Positions 8,049 through 14,557 of a stretch of 18,232 nt of DNA are shown here, piece after piece. The translations under genes were made by a program, and so were the position numbers. The DNA is from CAYXFZ01 sp964464385 (GTDB lineage Bacteria > Planctomycetota > UBA1135), in NCBI GenBank assembly GCA_964464385.1, contig CAYXFZ010000052.1, positions 1 to 18,232 on the forward strand, in the 5' to 3' direction. Each line of letters begins with the position of its first letter. Positions within the stretch are counted from its first letter, which is position 1. The notes beneath the pieces were generated by a model, which worked only from the letters and a program-made list of their open reading frames with translations, had not been told where the DNA came from and did not search any database.

Positions 8049-8974
8049 ATCATGCTTTGATCCTCGATGAGGTCAGCAAGCAATATGGGGACTTCACCGC
8101 CGTTTCCAAGCTTTCGTTGAGCATTCCTACCGGCTCGGTGTATGGGTTTCTTGGGCCAAACGGCGCCGGGAAAACCACCACGATTCGCATGATTTTGGAC
8201 ATCATTCGGCCGAGCTCAGGTCGGATTTCAGTTCTGGGTGCGAACTCAGCCATTGATGTTCGAAACCGCATCGGCTATTTGCCAGAGGAGAAAGGGCTCT
8301 ACAAAAAGATGAAAGCTACTGCAATCATCGCTTACTTTGCATCCCTCAAGGGAATGGATGGCCGTTCCGCCAAGCGCCGCGCAGGAGAACTTTTAGAGCG
8401 CTATGGTTTGGGAGAATTTGCCGATGCGAAGACGGAAACCCTTTCCAAGGGAATGCAGCAAAAACTTCAGGTACTTGCCGCCATTGCGCACAGACCCGAG
8501 TTTGTTATTTTGGACGAACCCTTCTCAGGGTTGGACCCGGTCAATCAACAAGTCATGGAAAAGGTCATTCGTGACATGGCTCATGCCGGGACCACGGTCT
8601 TGTTTTCGACTCATGTCATGGAGCACGCCGAGCGAATTTGTGATCGCATTGTGCTCATAGCGGGTGGCTCGCGTTTGTTCGACGGCACCGTTGCGGAAGC
8701 TCGTCGGTGTCTCCCCAAGCGTGTTGTGTTGCAGTCTTCTGAGGACCTTACCCCTTTGCACACCCACGCTGCGGTCCATGAGGTGTTGCCCTCGGATGAC
8801 GATACCGGTGCTTATGAGTTCCGGCTGAAGGAGGATCACGATGCCCAAGAGATTTTGCATTATTGTTTCGAGCATGATCTTCACTTGGATCGCTTTGATC
8901 GCAGTGAGCCTTCTCTGCATGAAGTGTTCGTACACCTCGTTGGTCCTGAAGCTGCCCAAGCCAAAAAACGATGA
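8045..8974 (+). CDS. ABC transporter ATP-binding protein (ABC-2/NatA type exporter)
   Basis: A 309-residue ATPase subunit. Walker A is GPNGAGKT at 37-44, the signature appears as LSKGM at 133-137 in place of LSGGQ, Walker B is FVILDEP at 153-159 with catalytic Glu158, the D-loop is SGLD, and the switch histidine is His190 in STHVMEHAE. The C-terminal 90 residues (FDGTVAEARRC ... RSEPSLHEVFVHLVG) match the DUF4162-type extension found in NatA-like exporters. The ATG at 8045 overlaps the TGA of pepP, and the stop overlaps the ATG of the permease gene (ATGA both times), so the three form a coupled set. A longer frame from 7991 would overlap pepP by 58 bases and is rejected. The exported substrate is unknown. 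Confidence 0.93.
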   Translation: MNHALILDEVSKQYGDFTAVSKLSLSIPTGSVYGFLGPNGAGKTTTIRMILDIIRPSSGRISVLGANSAIDVRNRIGYLPEEKGLYKKMKATAIIAYFASLKGMDGRSAKRRAGELLERYGLGEFADAKTETLSKGMQQKLQVLAAIAHRPEFVILDEPFSGLDPVNQQVMEKVIRDMAHAGTTVLFSTHVMEHAERICDRIVLIAGGSRLFDGTVAEARRCLPKRVVLQSSEDLTPLHTHAAVHEVLPSDDDTGAYEFRLKEDHDAQEILHYCFEHDLHLDRFDRSEPSLHEVFVHLVGPEAAQAKKR

Positions 8975-10581
8975 GATACGCATTCCTGATTGCTGTGCGC
9001 GAGTTTTCTGAGAATGTTCGGACCAAGGGGTTTTGGATCGGCATCTTGTTGTTGCCCGTTGTCCTGATGGCCATGATTCATGTCCCCCGGTTGTTGGAAG
9101 AATCCGGTACTCCAACTCGCTGGTTTATGTTGGCGGATCAATCCGGAATGGCTCAGGAAATTGTGGAGCAGGCCCTCCGTTCCGATGCATTGCGTCGTGA
9201 ATACGAGGCCGTCCAAAAGTATGTCGCCAAGTGGACGGTTCCCGATTTTGCCAGCAACCAAATCAGCAAGTTGGATTTGGAATCCTTGCCTGCCTCCACC
9301 CTGGAGGTGCTCAAGAATTTTCAGGAGGAAGAGGCCAAGGCCTTGCGGGCATTTCAGGCCTCGGGAGGTGCGCGACCATGGTTGGAGACCCTGACCTTGA
9401 GTGGTGCCTTGGTGGAGAATTGCCCTCCGTTTGAGGCCCCTCGTGAGCGTTATCGTCTCGTGGCTTCTCCTGCGTGGTTGGATGTCACCCTGCCCAGTGC
9501 TGATCTTTCAGTGCGGATCAAAGAACATCTTGCTGAGGGCGTCTCCTTTCTGGACGAGGAGGATGAGGAGCAAGACATTTTTGCTGTTTTCTTGGTGCCT
9601 GCCGGAGCCTTTGCCGCGGAATCCAAGGGGTTGTCTGCTCTGCTTGGCTCAGGTCCCAGCCGCGAAGTGGAGTATTGGGCTGAGAACCAAGCTGATTTGG
9701 ACCTTCGGAATCTTGTTTCCGATGCGCTGGACGATGAATTGCGTCGACAACGATTCTTGATCGCGGGCGTAAACGCAAAGGAAGTCGGACGGATTCAGAA
9801 ACTGCGTGTGCCACGCAAGATGTTGGATCCCACGAAGGAGGAGGGGCAAGAGGAAGTGAGTTCTGCGGACGTCATTCGCCAGTGGGCACCGGTGGGTTTT
9901 GTTTACCTCCTTTGGATTGCCTTGATGTCGGTTGTCCAGATGTTGCTGAACAACACCATCGAAGAGAAATCCAACCGCATCGTCGAGGTTCTTCTTTCTT
10001 CGGTGACGGCGGGTGAGTTGATGGCCGGGAAATTACTTGGCATTGCCGCCGTGGGCCTGACGATGCTGGGCGCTTGGATTTTGTCCTTGCTCGGCATTTT
10101 GCACTGGCAAGCCGGTCCTGAGGCCGAAATTGCCACCATGCTCCTGGAAGTCATCCAAACTTCGGGACTCTTGGGCGTGTTCTTCTTCTATTTCATGATG
10201 GCCTATCTTCTCTATAGCGGGATTTTCTTGGCCATTGGCAGCGTCTGCAATACCCTCAAAGAAGCTCAAAACTTTATGGGACCGATCATGATCTTCATGA
10301 TGGTGCCCTTAATGACCATGATGTTCATCCCCAAGGATCCTCACGGCACTTTGGCCACGGTGATGTCCTGGATTCCCCTTTACACGCCCTTTGTGATGAT
10401 GAATCGAGCGGCTGCAGATCCTCCCCTTTTCGACCTCATCGGTACTTCCATCCTGGGCCTGATTTCCATCCTGGTCGTCGTATGGCTCTCGGGCCGGGTG
10501 TTCAAAGCTGCCATCCTGCGCACTGGTCAGCCTCCGCGTCTGGTGGAGCTCTGGCGCTGGATTAAACCCGAACTAAAATAA
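8971..10581 (+). CDS. ABC-2 type permease, NatB-like, with large extracytoplasmic domain
   Basis: A 536-residue membrane subunit paired with the preceding ATPase. TM1 is at about 18-38, then an extracytoplasmic domain of about 265 residues, and further TM segments at about 306-328, 353-379, 391-425, 435-452, 461-477 and 490-511. The cytoplasmic motif IEEKSNRIVEVLLSSV (about 330-345) is the NatB/ABC-2 family hallmark. NatAB in Bacillus extrudes sodium, but many relatives are uncharacterised, so the substrate is left open. The ATG overlaps the ATPase stop (ATGA). The last codons, encoding KPELK followed by TAA, lie inside the left arm of a 23-bp perfect inverted repeat, so the C-terminus is partly specified by a repeated palindromic element. 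Confidence 0.92.
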   Translation: MRYAFLIAVREFSENVRTKGFWIGILLLPVVLMAMIHVPRLLEESGTPTRWFMLADQSGMAQEIVEQALRSDALRREYEAVQKYVAKWTVPDFASNQISKLDLESLPASTLEVLKNFQEEEAKALRAFQASGGARPWLETLTLSGALVENCPPFEAPRERYRLVASPAWLDVTLPSADLSVRIKEHLAEGVSFLDEEDEEQDIFAVFLVPAGAFAAESKGLSALLGSGPSREVEYWAENQADLDLRNLVSDALDDELRRQRFLIAGVNAKEVGRIQKLRVPRKMLDPTKEEGQEEVSSADVIRQWAPVGFVYLLWIALMSVVQMLLNNTIEEKSNRIVEVLLSSVTAGELMAGKLLGIAAVGLTMLGAWILSLLGILHWQAGPEAEIATMLLEVIQTSGLLGVFFFYFMMAYLLYSGIFLAIGSVCNTLKEAQNFMGPIMIFMMVPLMTMMFIPKDPHGTLATVMSWIPLYTPFVMMNRAAADPPLFDLIGTSILGLISILVVVWLSGRVFKAAILRTGQPPRLVELWRWIKPELK

Positions 10582-10632
10582 CAGCCGGATGGAGCCGGGG
10601 TGAAACTGTCTGTTATTTTAGTTCGGGTTTAA
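10562..10632. repeat. Perfect palindrome 1: 23-bp arms, 25-base loop, between convergent genes
   Basis: Positions 10562-10584 are the exact reverse complement of 10610-10632; the intervening 25 bases include a small CCGG/CCGG inner pairing. Both arms contain the 20-base core aacccgaactaaaataacag, which also forms both arms of the palindrome at 11211-11263. The left arm contains the permease TAA stop (10579-10581), and the right arm contains the TAA stop of the convergent outer-membrane protein gene (10629-10631). In RNA this would form a long hairpin from either strand and could act as a bidirectional transcript end. However, the stem is A/T-rich with only a short GC block (CCCG), and no clear U tract follows on either strand. 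I therefore annotate it as a palindromic repeat element and not as a proven terminator. Confidence 0.93.
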
Positions 10633-11189
10633 AAGAAAAAGCTCAGGCCGACCCAGCCCTCGAGGCCGGACAGTTCGGTTTCGATGGAATTGCCGGGCAA
10701 ATCGGTTTCAGGATTGACCAAGGTTCTCCCGTATTTCAGCCCAGCTTCCACGGCAGCAGAACCCGAGAGGAACCAGGCGACGCCTGCTCCGGCATCCACA
10801 CCACCGTAGGCGGAAGTTTTGGTGCCGTCGATTTTCTGGCCATCCGAGCCAAAGAAGCCCATTTGAAGGAAGGGCTGGAAGGCCTGATCTGCCATCGAAT
10901 ACCAACGCCAACCCAAGGAGAGTTCCCAAGAGTCTCTGCCATCCAAATCCACCGATTCCACTCCGATCAAGAGAGAAGTGGATGAAGAGGAAAAAGCTTC
11001 GTAGCGAATCCCCATGGAAGATGAGGAATCTAAATCTTCCGAATTCGTGTAGCCAAGGCCGGTGATCTCAGCTTGAAGGTCGTCGAAGACCATGCCCGTA
11101 AGGCCGAGGGCCTGACCAGAATGAACCGAGGAAGGGACGACACTGCAGGATTGAAGAAGAAGAAAACAGAGTGGGAGGAAGCTCTTCAT
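10629..11189 (-). CDS. Small outer-membrane beta-barrel lipoprotein, unrecognised family
   Basis: A 186-residue exported protein. MKSFLPLCFLLLQSCS is a signal peptide with a lipobox-like LQSC, predicted lipidated Cys15. The mature part shows alternating strands with glycine and aromatic residues (GLTGMVFDDLQAEITGLGY, SWELSLGWRWYS, FQPFLQMGFFG, AYGGVDAGAGVAWFLSG, AAVEAGLKYGRTL) and ends in GWVGLSFFF. The C-terminal phenylalanine fits the beta-signal of small barrels of the OmpA/OmpW size class. I cannot name the family. The ATG at 11189-11187 has AGGAT about ten bases upstream as a weak ribosome site. The gene is bracketed by two related palindromes: its stop lies within one, and the other ends only 21 bases before its start. 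Confidence 0.75.
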   Translation of the reverse strand: MKSFLPLCFLLLQSCSVVPSSVHSGQALGLTGMVFDDLQAEITGLGYTNSEDLDSSSSMGIRYEAFSSSSTSLLIGVESVDLDGRDSWELSLGWRWYSMADQAFQPFLQMGFFGSDGQKIDGTKTSAYGGVDAGAGVAWFLSGSAAVEAGLKYGRTLVNPETDLPGNSIETELSGLEGWVGLSFFF

Positions 11190-11210
11190 GGGGAGGATCC
11201 TACTCGAGCG

Positions 11211-11263
11211 AACCCGAACTAAAATAACAGCATCAAAATAGTGCTGTTATTTTAGTTCGGGTT
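11211..11263. repeat. Perfect palindrome 2: 22-bp arms, 9-base loop, in the leader of the barrel-protein gene
   Basis: Positions 11211-11232 are the exact reverse complement of 11242-11263, separated by tcaaaatag. The same 20-base core as in palindrome 1 makes up both arms, each extended by two bases (CA/TG) near the loop. The TAA stop of the HEAT-repeat gene (11264-11262) overlaps the right arm edge. The left arm ends 21 bases before the start of the barrel-protein gene, so on the minus strand the hairpin falls in the spacer between the two genes. No U tract follows on the minus strand. Possible roles are transcript processing or stabilisation, attenuation, or a repetitive palindromic element of no cellular function. 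Confidence 0.93.
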
Positions 11264-12092
11264 AAAACTCTTCGTCGCGGCCGTCACCGCCACCTTTGCG
11301 GCGCTCCCGCTCTTTTTTTCGGGCCTCTTCTTTTTCCTCAGGGGTCATCCAGAGGAGATCCCAGAGTCGTTGTTTCTTTTTGTCCGCAAGGGGCCATTCG
11401 TCCTCGGTGACCTTCAACTTTTTCTTGGCATCATTCCACCAAATGATCCAGGACGTTTGATCCCGTCCTTGATCCACGCCCATGAGAACATTCATAGCCG
11501 CGCGGAAATCCTCCATGTGGCCAAAGTGGCGGCTGCGGCGACCACCAGTGGATTTGAGAATGCTCATCAACACCTCCGGAGATTCCTTGTCGCGAATACG
11601 ACCAATGGACAAAATTCGGGCTCGGATGGATTGGCGGTTTTTCGCGTCGCTCCAAAGACCATCGGACAAAATATCCAGGGCCGTTTTGTCGCGGTGCTGG
11701 CCCAGGGCATAAAAGTATTCCGGGGCGACCGTTTCGTCTTCCAGGATAGCCTTGGATTTTTTTNNNNNNNNNNTGAGCAGTTCCTTGAGAGCAGAAATAT
11801 CCGGGTTGTAGCGGAGGGCCTGCACGGCAGCAATTCGCACCTCGGCTTCTTTGGCCTTGAGTCCGCGGGCAACTTCCTTGGTCACTTTTTTGTCCGGAAT
11901 CCGGCCCACATTTTCCAACAGGGCAACTTTTTCCATGGGATCCTTGCCCTTCATGACCTCCTTGAGTCGAGCAACGGCTTCCTCTGGAGAAACTTCTTCG
12001 ACAACAAATTCAACCTCAATCGGGACTTCGACCTCTTCCGCGGGCGGAGGGTCTTGGGCAAGCAGAAATGCAGGTAGGAGGAGCAGGAGCAT
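11262..12092 (-). CDS. Exported HEAT-repeat-like protein, interrupted by an assembly gap
   Basis: About 276 residues as assembled. The hydrophobic N-terminus MLLLLLPAFLLAQDPPPAEE looks like a signal peptide but lacks basic residues. Reading three codons upstream gives CTG AAA ACC before the ATG, so a rare CTG start at 12101 would give MKTMLLLLLPAFLLA, a better signal sequence. Residues about 36-190 consist of paired helices resembling HEAT repeats (SPEEAVARLKEVM, MEKVALLENVGRI, AEVRIAAVQALRY, TALDILSDGLW, IRARILSIGRIR, SPEVLMSILKS). A WIIWWNDAKKKL segment and a highly charged tail (EEARKKERERRKGGG) follow. Such repeats usually scaffold protein-protein contacts. The partner is unknown. The gene lies 123 bases after carA on the same strand. 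Confidence 0.75.
   Translation of the reverse strand: MLLLLLPAFLLAQDPPPAEEVEVPIEVEFVVEEVSPEEAVARLKEVMKGKDPMEKVALLENVGRIPDKKVTKEVARGLKAKEAEVRIAAVQALRYNPDISALKELLXXXXKKSKAILEDETVAPEYFYALGQHRDKTALDILSDGLWSDAKNRQSIRARILSIGRIRDKESPEVLMSILKSTGGRRSRHFGHMEDFRAAMNVLMGVDQGRDQTSWIIWWNDAKKKLKVTEDEWPLADKKKQRLWDLLWMTPEEKEEARKKERERRKGGGDGRDEEF
11764..11773. other. Assembly gap of 10 N inside the HEAT-repeat gene
   Basis: Ten unresolved bases adjoin a run of seven T (poly-A in the coding sense) between the segments ending ALKELL and starting KKSKAILED. The reading frame is kept on both sides. A homopolymer edge is a likely cause of the break. The real length cannot be inferred here because the repeats are too divergent. 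Confidence 0.8.
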
Positions 12093-12215
12093 GGTTTTCA
12101 GTGTGATGAAACGGTAGCGCCGAGGAAAGGAGCCAAGGAAAAGATACCCTTTCTGGGAAATGGGGTTCCGAAAAACTGCACTTGAAGGGCCCCAAACCCA
12201 CGAGGTTGCTTCTCT

Positions 12216-13391
12216 TTAGGTGGTTTCCGCATTGGCGGCGACCAAATCGCGGAATTGAGCAAACAAGTGGGAGGCTTCGTGCGGCCCGGGCGCGGCCTCC
12301 GGATGGTATTGCACGGAGAAGACGGGTAGCTCGGTATGTCGCATGCCCTCGATGGAATCGTCGTTGCCATTTCGGTGGGTGACCTCCAATCCGGTGCCGG
12401 CCAAGGAATCGGGATCCACGGCGTAGGAATGATTCTGCGAAGTGATGTCAATGCGGCCAGAGGAAATTTCGATCACGGGATGGTTGGCACNNNNNNNNNN
12501 ACCAAATTTCATTTTGGTGGTTTGGGCCCCGAAGACATGGGCTAAGACCTGATGGCCAAGGCAGATCCCAAACACGGGGACCCCAGAGTTGGCAATCTCC
12601 CGCACGGAAGCATGAATTTCAGGCAGGCCGGCAGGATCGCCCGGCCCGTTGGAGAGAAAAACCGCGGCAGGGTTCTCCGCCATAACTTCCCCAGCCGTGG
12701 AGTGGGCAGGGAGGACCTGTACCCGAAATCCAAAGGTAGTCAAGGAACGCAAAATGTTGCGTTTGACACCGAAATCCAAACAGACCAAGGGGATTTCCGG
12801 CGAGGAACCCGGAGCGGATGCCCTGTCCGGGAGGGGATCTGTCCAGGCGAAGGCTTCCGCGCAAGTCACCTCAGAGACCAAGTTTCTGCCTTGGGTAGGT
12901 GGGTGCGCAGCGGCCACCGCAGCCAAAGCGGAAACATCGTCCCTTTCGGTAGAGAGTACGGCGCGCAACGCACCTTGTTCCCGGAGGGCTAGAGTGAGTT
13001 CGCGGGTGTCGATGCCATCCATTGCCGGAATCTTGTGGGCCCGGAAATATTCTGGCAGGGTTTTTTGACTCCGCCAGTTGGAGGCTACGGGCGAGCATTC
13101 GCGCATGACCATCATCTCGGCCCAGCAGCGATCGGACTCTGCGTCTTCTTCCGTGGTACCGTAATTGCCAATTTGCGGGTAGGTCATGACCACGCCTTGG
13201 CCACGGTAGGAAGGGTCGGTGAGGATCTCTTGGTAACCCGTCATTCCCGTATGAAAAACGAGTTCACAAGTACGTTCGCCAGGGGCACCAACCGATCGGC
13301 CCCGAAAAGCGCGGCCATCTTCGAGCACCAGAATGGCGGGGGAGTCNNNNNNNNNNGAGTCTGGATTGGGAATGGAGGGGACGCCAGTCAT
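12216..13391 (-). CDS. carA: Carbamoyl-phosphate synthase small (glutaminase) subunit
   Basis: This is the glutamine-hydrolysing subunit that channels ammonia to the large subunit CarB for carbamoyl phosphate, feeding pyrimidine and arginine synthesis. The N-terminal CPSase small-chain domain is clear (LVLEDGRAFRGRSVG, FHTGMTGYQEILTDPSYRGQ, GIDTRELTLALREQGALRA). The class I glutaminase domain has the triad Cys277 in FGICLGHQ, His363 and Glu365 in QYHPEA, plus QNHSYAVD. I set the start at the ATG 13391-13389, which overlaps the TGA of the upstream gene (ATGA); a longer frame to 13484 would overlap that gene heavily. The first 11 residues precede a 10-N run, after which the standard start of the family (SPAILVLEDG) follows. 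A second N run removes the HRG-like residues of KFG...ANHPV. No carB is visible nearby. Confidence 0.95.
   Translation of the reverse strand: MTGVPSIPNPDXXXXDSPAILVLEDGRAFRGRSVGAPGERTCELVFHTGMTGYQEILTDPSYRGQGVVMTYPQIGNYGTTEEDAESDRCWAEMMVMRECSPVASNWRSQKTLPEYFRAHKIPAMDGIDTRELTLALREQGALRAVLSTERDDVSALAAVAAAHPPTQGRNLVSEVTCAEAFAWTDPLPDRASAPGSSPEIPLVCLDFGVKRNILRSLTTFGFRVQVLPAHSTAGEVMAENPAAVFLSNGPGDPAGLPEIHASVREIANSGVPVFGICLGHQVLAHVFGAQTTKMKFGXXXXANHPVIEISSGRIDITSQNHSYAVDPDSLAGTGLEVTHRNGNDDSIEGMRHTELPVFSVQYHPEAAPGPHEASHLFAQFRDLVAANAETT
12491..12500. other. Assembly gap of 10 N inside carA, probably three bases too long
   Basis: The run separates KMKFG from ANHPV in the glutaminase domain. CarA proteins usually read KFG-HRG-ANHPV or KFG-HHGG-NHPV here. 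With the flanking GT completing a glycine codon, the true missing stretch should be about seven bases, giving the same frame with one residue fewer. Confidence 0.8.
13347..13356. other. Assembly gap of 10 N near the carA start, flanked by the same 5-mer
   Basis: Both flanks carry gagtc (immediately before and immediately after the run). Merging the two copies removes 15 bases and gives an uninterrupted, in-frame carA N-terminus reading PNPDSPAILVLEDG, a natural-looking start. The run may therefore hide a five-base contig overlap and not missing sequence. Confidence 0.65.
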
Positions 13392-14509
13392 CCGTCGGCC
13401 ATTGTCCGATCTTCCCACCAACGGAGCCAGTCTTCTTCCCCGGGGCCAGGATTCTCCCCAGTTAAGCGCCGCAGGGAGCGGCACGCGGCGCGGGAAAGAG
13501 TGCTAGAAACCACGCGAACCTCGAGTGCGGCCCCCTCCATTAGGACCGATATTTTGGGTTTTGCGATGGCTGCGGCTTGGGCAATTTCAACATCAAAATC
13601 GGTCACCAGTGCAACTTGGCGTCCGCAGAAAACGAAGCGTCCCGGGGCCCGACGGGAGGCGGCGACGGCCACCATGAGGGGCTGGATTGCCCCGGAAATC
13701 TGCGAGCGTCCTAAGTTCTCAACTGCGAATAATCGTTCCTGAAATCTACCGCGGAACAAGGCATGGGACCACACGGCCAAGGCAGAATCAGCATCCAAAT
13801 CCTGCAGGGCTGAGGCGGCATGCAAGCGGCCGAGAGTCTCTTTGGATTGCAGGCTGGCCTCGGCCAAAGGCCGCACCAGATCCATTTCCTTTTGATGGGC
13901 GCCCAAGCGGCCGGCGGCACGTCGAACTGCGGGGTTCTTGCTTCGCAAACCGCGTCGAAGATCGGCAAGGCCCAATCGGTTGGAGGGCAAGGCCGATGGA
14001 CCCGATATTTCCACCAACAAACGCCCCGTCAGGAGAGCGCCGCGACCTTGCCGTGACCCCTGCAAGGCGGTCCAGAGCCAGTCCACGCGTTGTTGGCGCT
14101 TGAGTTGGGTAGGGATGGGATCCAGAGGACGGCCCCATTGCTCCAGGGTGGCCAAAAGTATTTCCATTTCTTCGTCGTCCAGCTTCTCATGGCGAGGGTG
14201 TTTTTCCTCAGCGGCATCCAGAAGTTGGGACAGCAATCCACGGCGACTGGCGTGGGCGACCCAGGAGGAAAAATCTATCTTGCGCACGGTGGCGAGCGTC
14301 TCCGGATGCAAGGAAGCGGGGCGCACAGCCACCACGGGGTCACGAAGATCCAGCCAACGACCCCATCCCGTGGCAAATTCCGTCGCCCCTAGGGGCGGAG
14401 CGGCCTGGCAGGGAACTCGGGTACCGGATTGCAGGATGGCGACGCGATTCTCCGTGGCCACTTGGCAGCAGAATCCAAGGGCGAGGGGGCCAATAGAGAG
14501 GGCGAGCAT
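13388..14509 (-). CDS. Predicted exported HEAT-like repeat protein, unrecognised family
   Basis: A 373-residue protein coupled to carA by an ATGA overlap. The first 15 residues (MLALSIGPLALGFCC) are hydrophobic and resemble a signal or anchor, although no basic residue precedes them; AGGAT eight to twelve bases upstream supports the ATG. The N-terminal third has no recognised fold. From about 180 to 290 there are helical pairs with HEAT/PBS-lyase-like spacing (LGLADLRRGLRSKNPAVRRA, AGRLGAHQ, VRPLAEASL, LGRLHAASALQDLDADSAL, RLFAVENLGRSQISGAIQPL). The C-terminal part ends CRSLRRLTGENPGPGEEDWLRWWEDR; the RRLTG...W..WW pattern resembles the ends of other HEAT-repeat exported proteins and echoes the WIIWWNDAKK segment of the second HEAT gene in this window. 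Function is unknown. Confidence 0.72.
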   Translation of the reverse strand: MLALSIGPLALGFCCQVATENRVAILQSGTRVPCQAAPPLGATEFATGWGRWLDLRDPVVAVRPASLHPETLATVRKIDFSSWVAHASRRGLLSQLLDAAEEKHPRHEKLDDEEMEILLATLEQWGRPLDPIPTQLKRQQRVDWLWTALQGSRQGRGALLTGRLLVEISGPSALPSNRLGLADLRRGLRSKNPAVRRAAGRLGAHQKEMDLVRPLAEASLQSKETLGRLHAASALQDLDADSALAVWSHALFRGRFQERLFAVENLGRSQISGAIQPLMVAVAASRRAPGRFVFCGRQVALVTDFDVEIAQAAAIAKPKISVLMEGAALEVRVVSSTLSRAACRSLRRLTGENPGPGEEDWLRWWEDRTMADG

Positions 14510-14557
14510 GACCCATCCTAACCCAAAATGGATTTGGCGAACCCTTGCCGGTCGTTC

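Noticed and set aside
10610..10640. A classic intrinsic terminator after the permease gene
   Set aside because: The stem is long but mostly A/T, the GC block is only CCCG, and the bases after the stem are aaagaaaaa on the plus strand, not a U tract. A terminator role remains possible but is not shown.
10562..11263. The palindromes as integron attC sites around a gene cassette
   Set aside because: A hairpin at the 3' end of a gene fits the layout, but the arms are perfectly paired without extrahelical bases, the outer ends lack the RYYYAAC and GTTRRRY core sites, and no integron integrase is present.
13392..13484. Longer carA start adding 31 residues
   Set aside because: It would lie within the upstream HEAT-like gene. 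The ATGA overlap start fits the pattern of the window and the family N-terminus.
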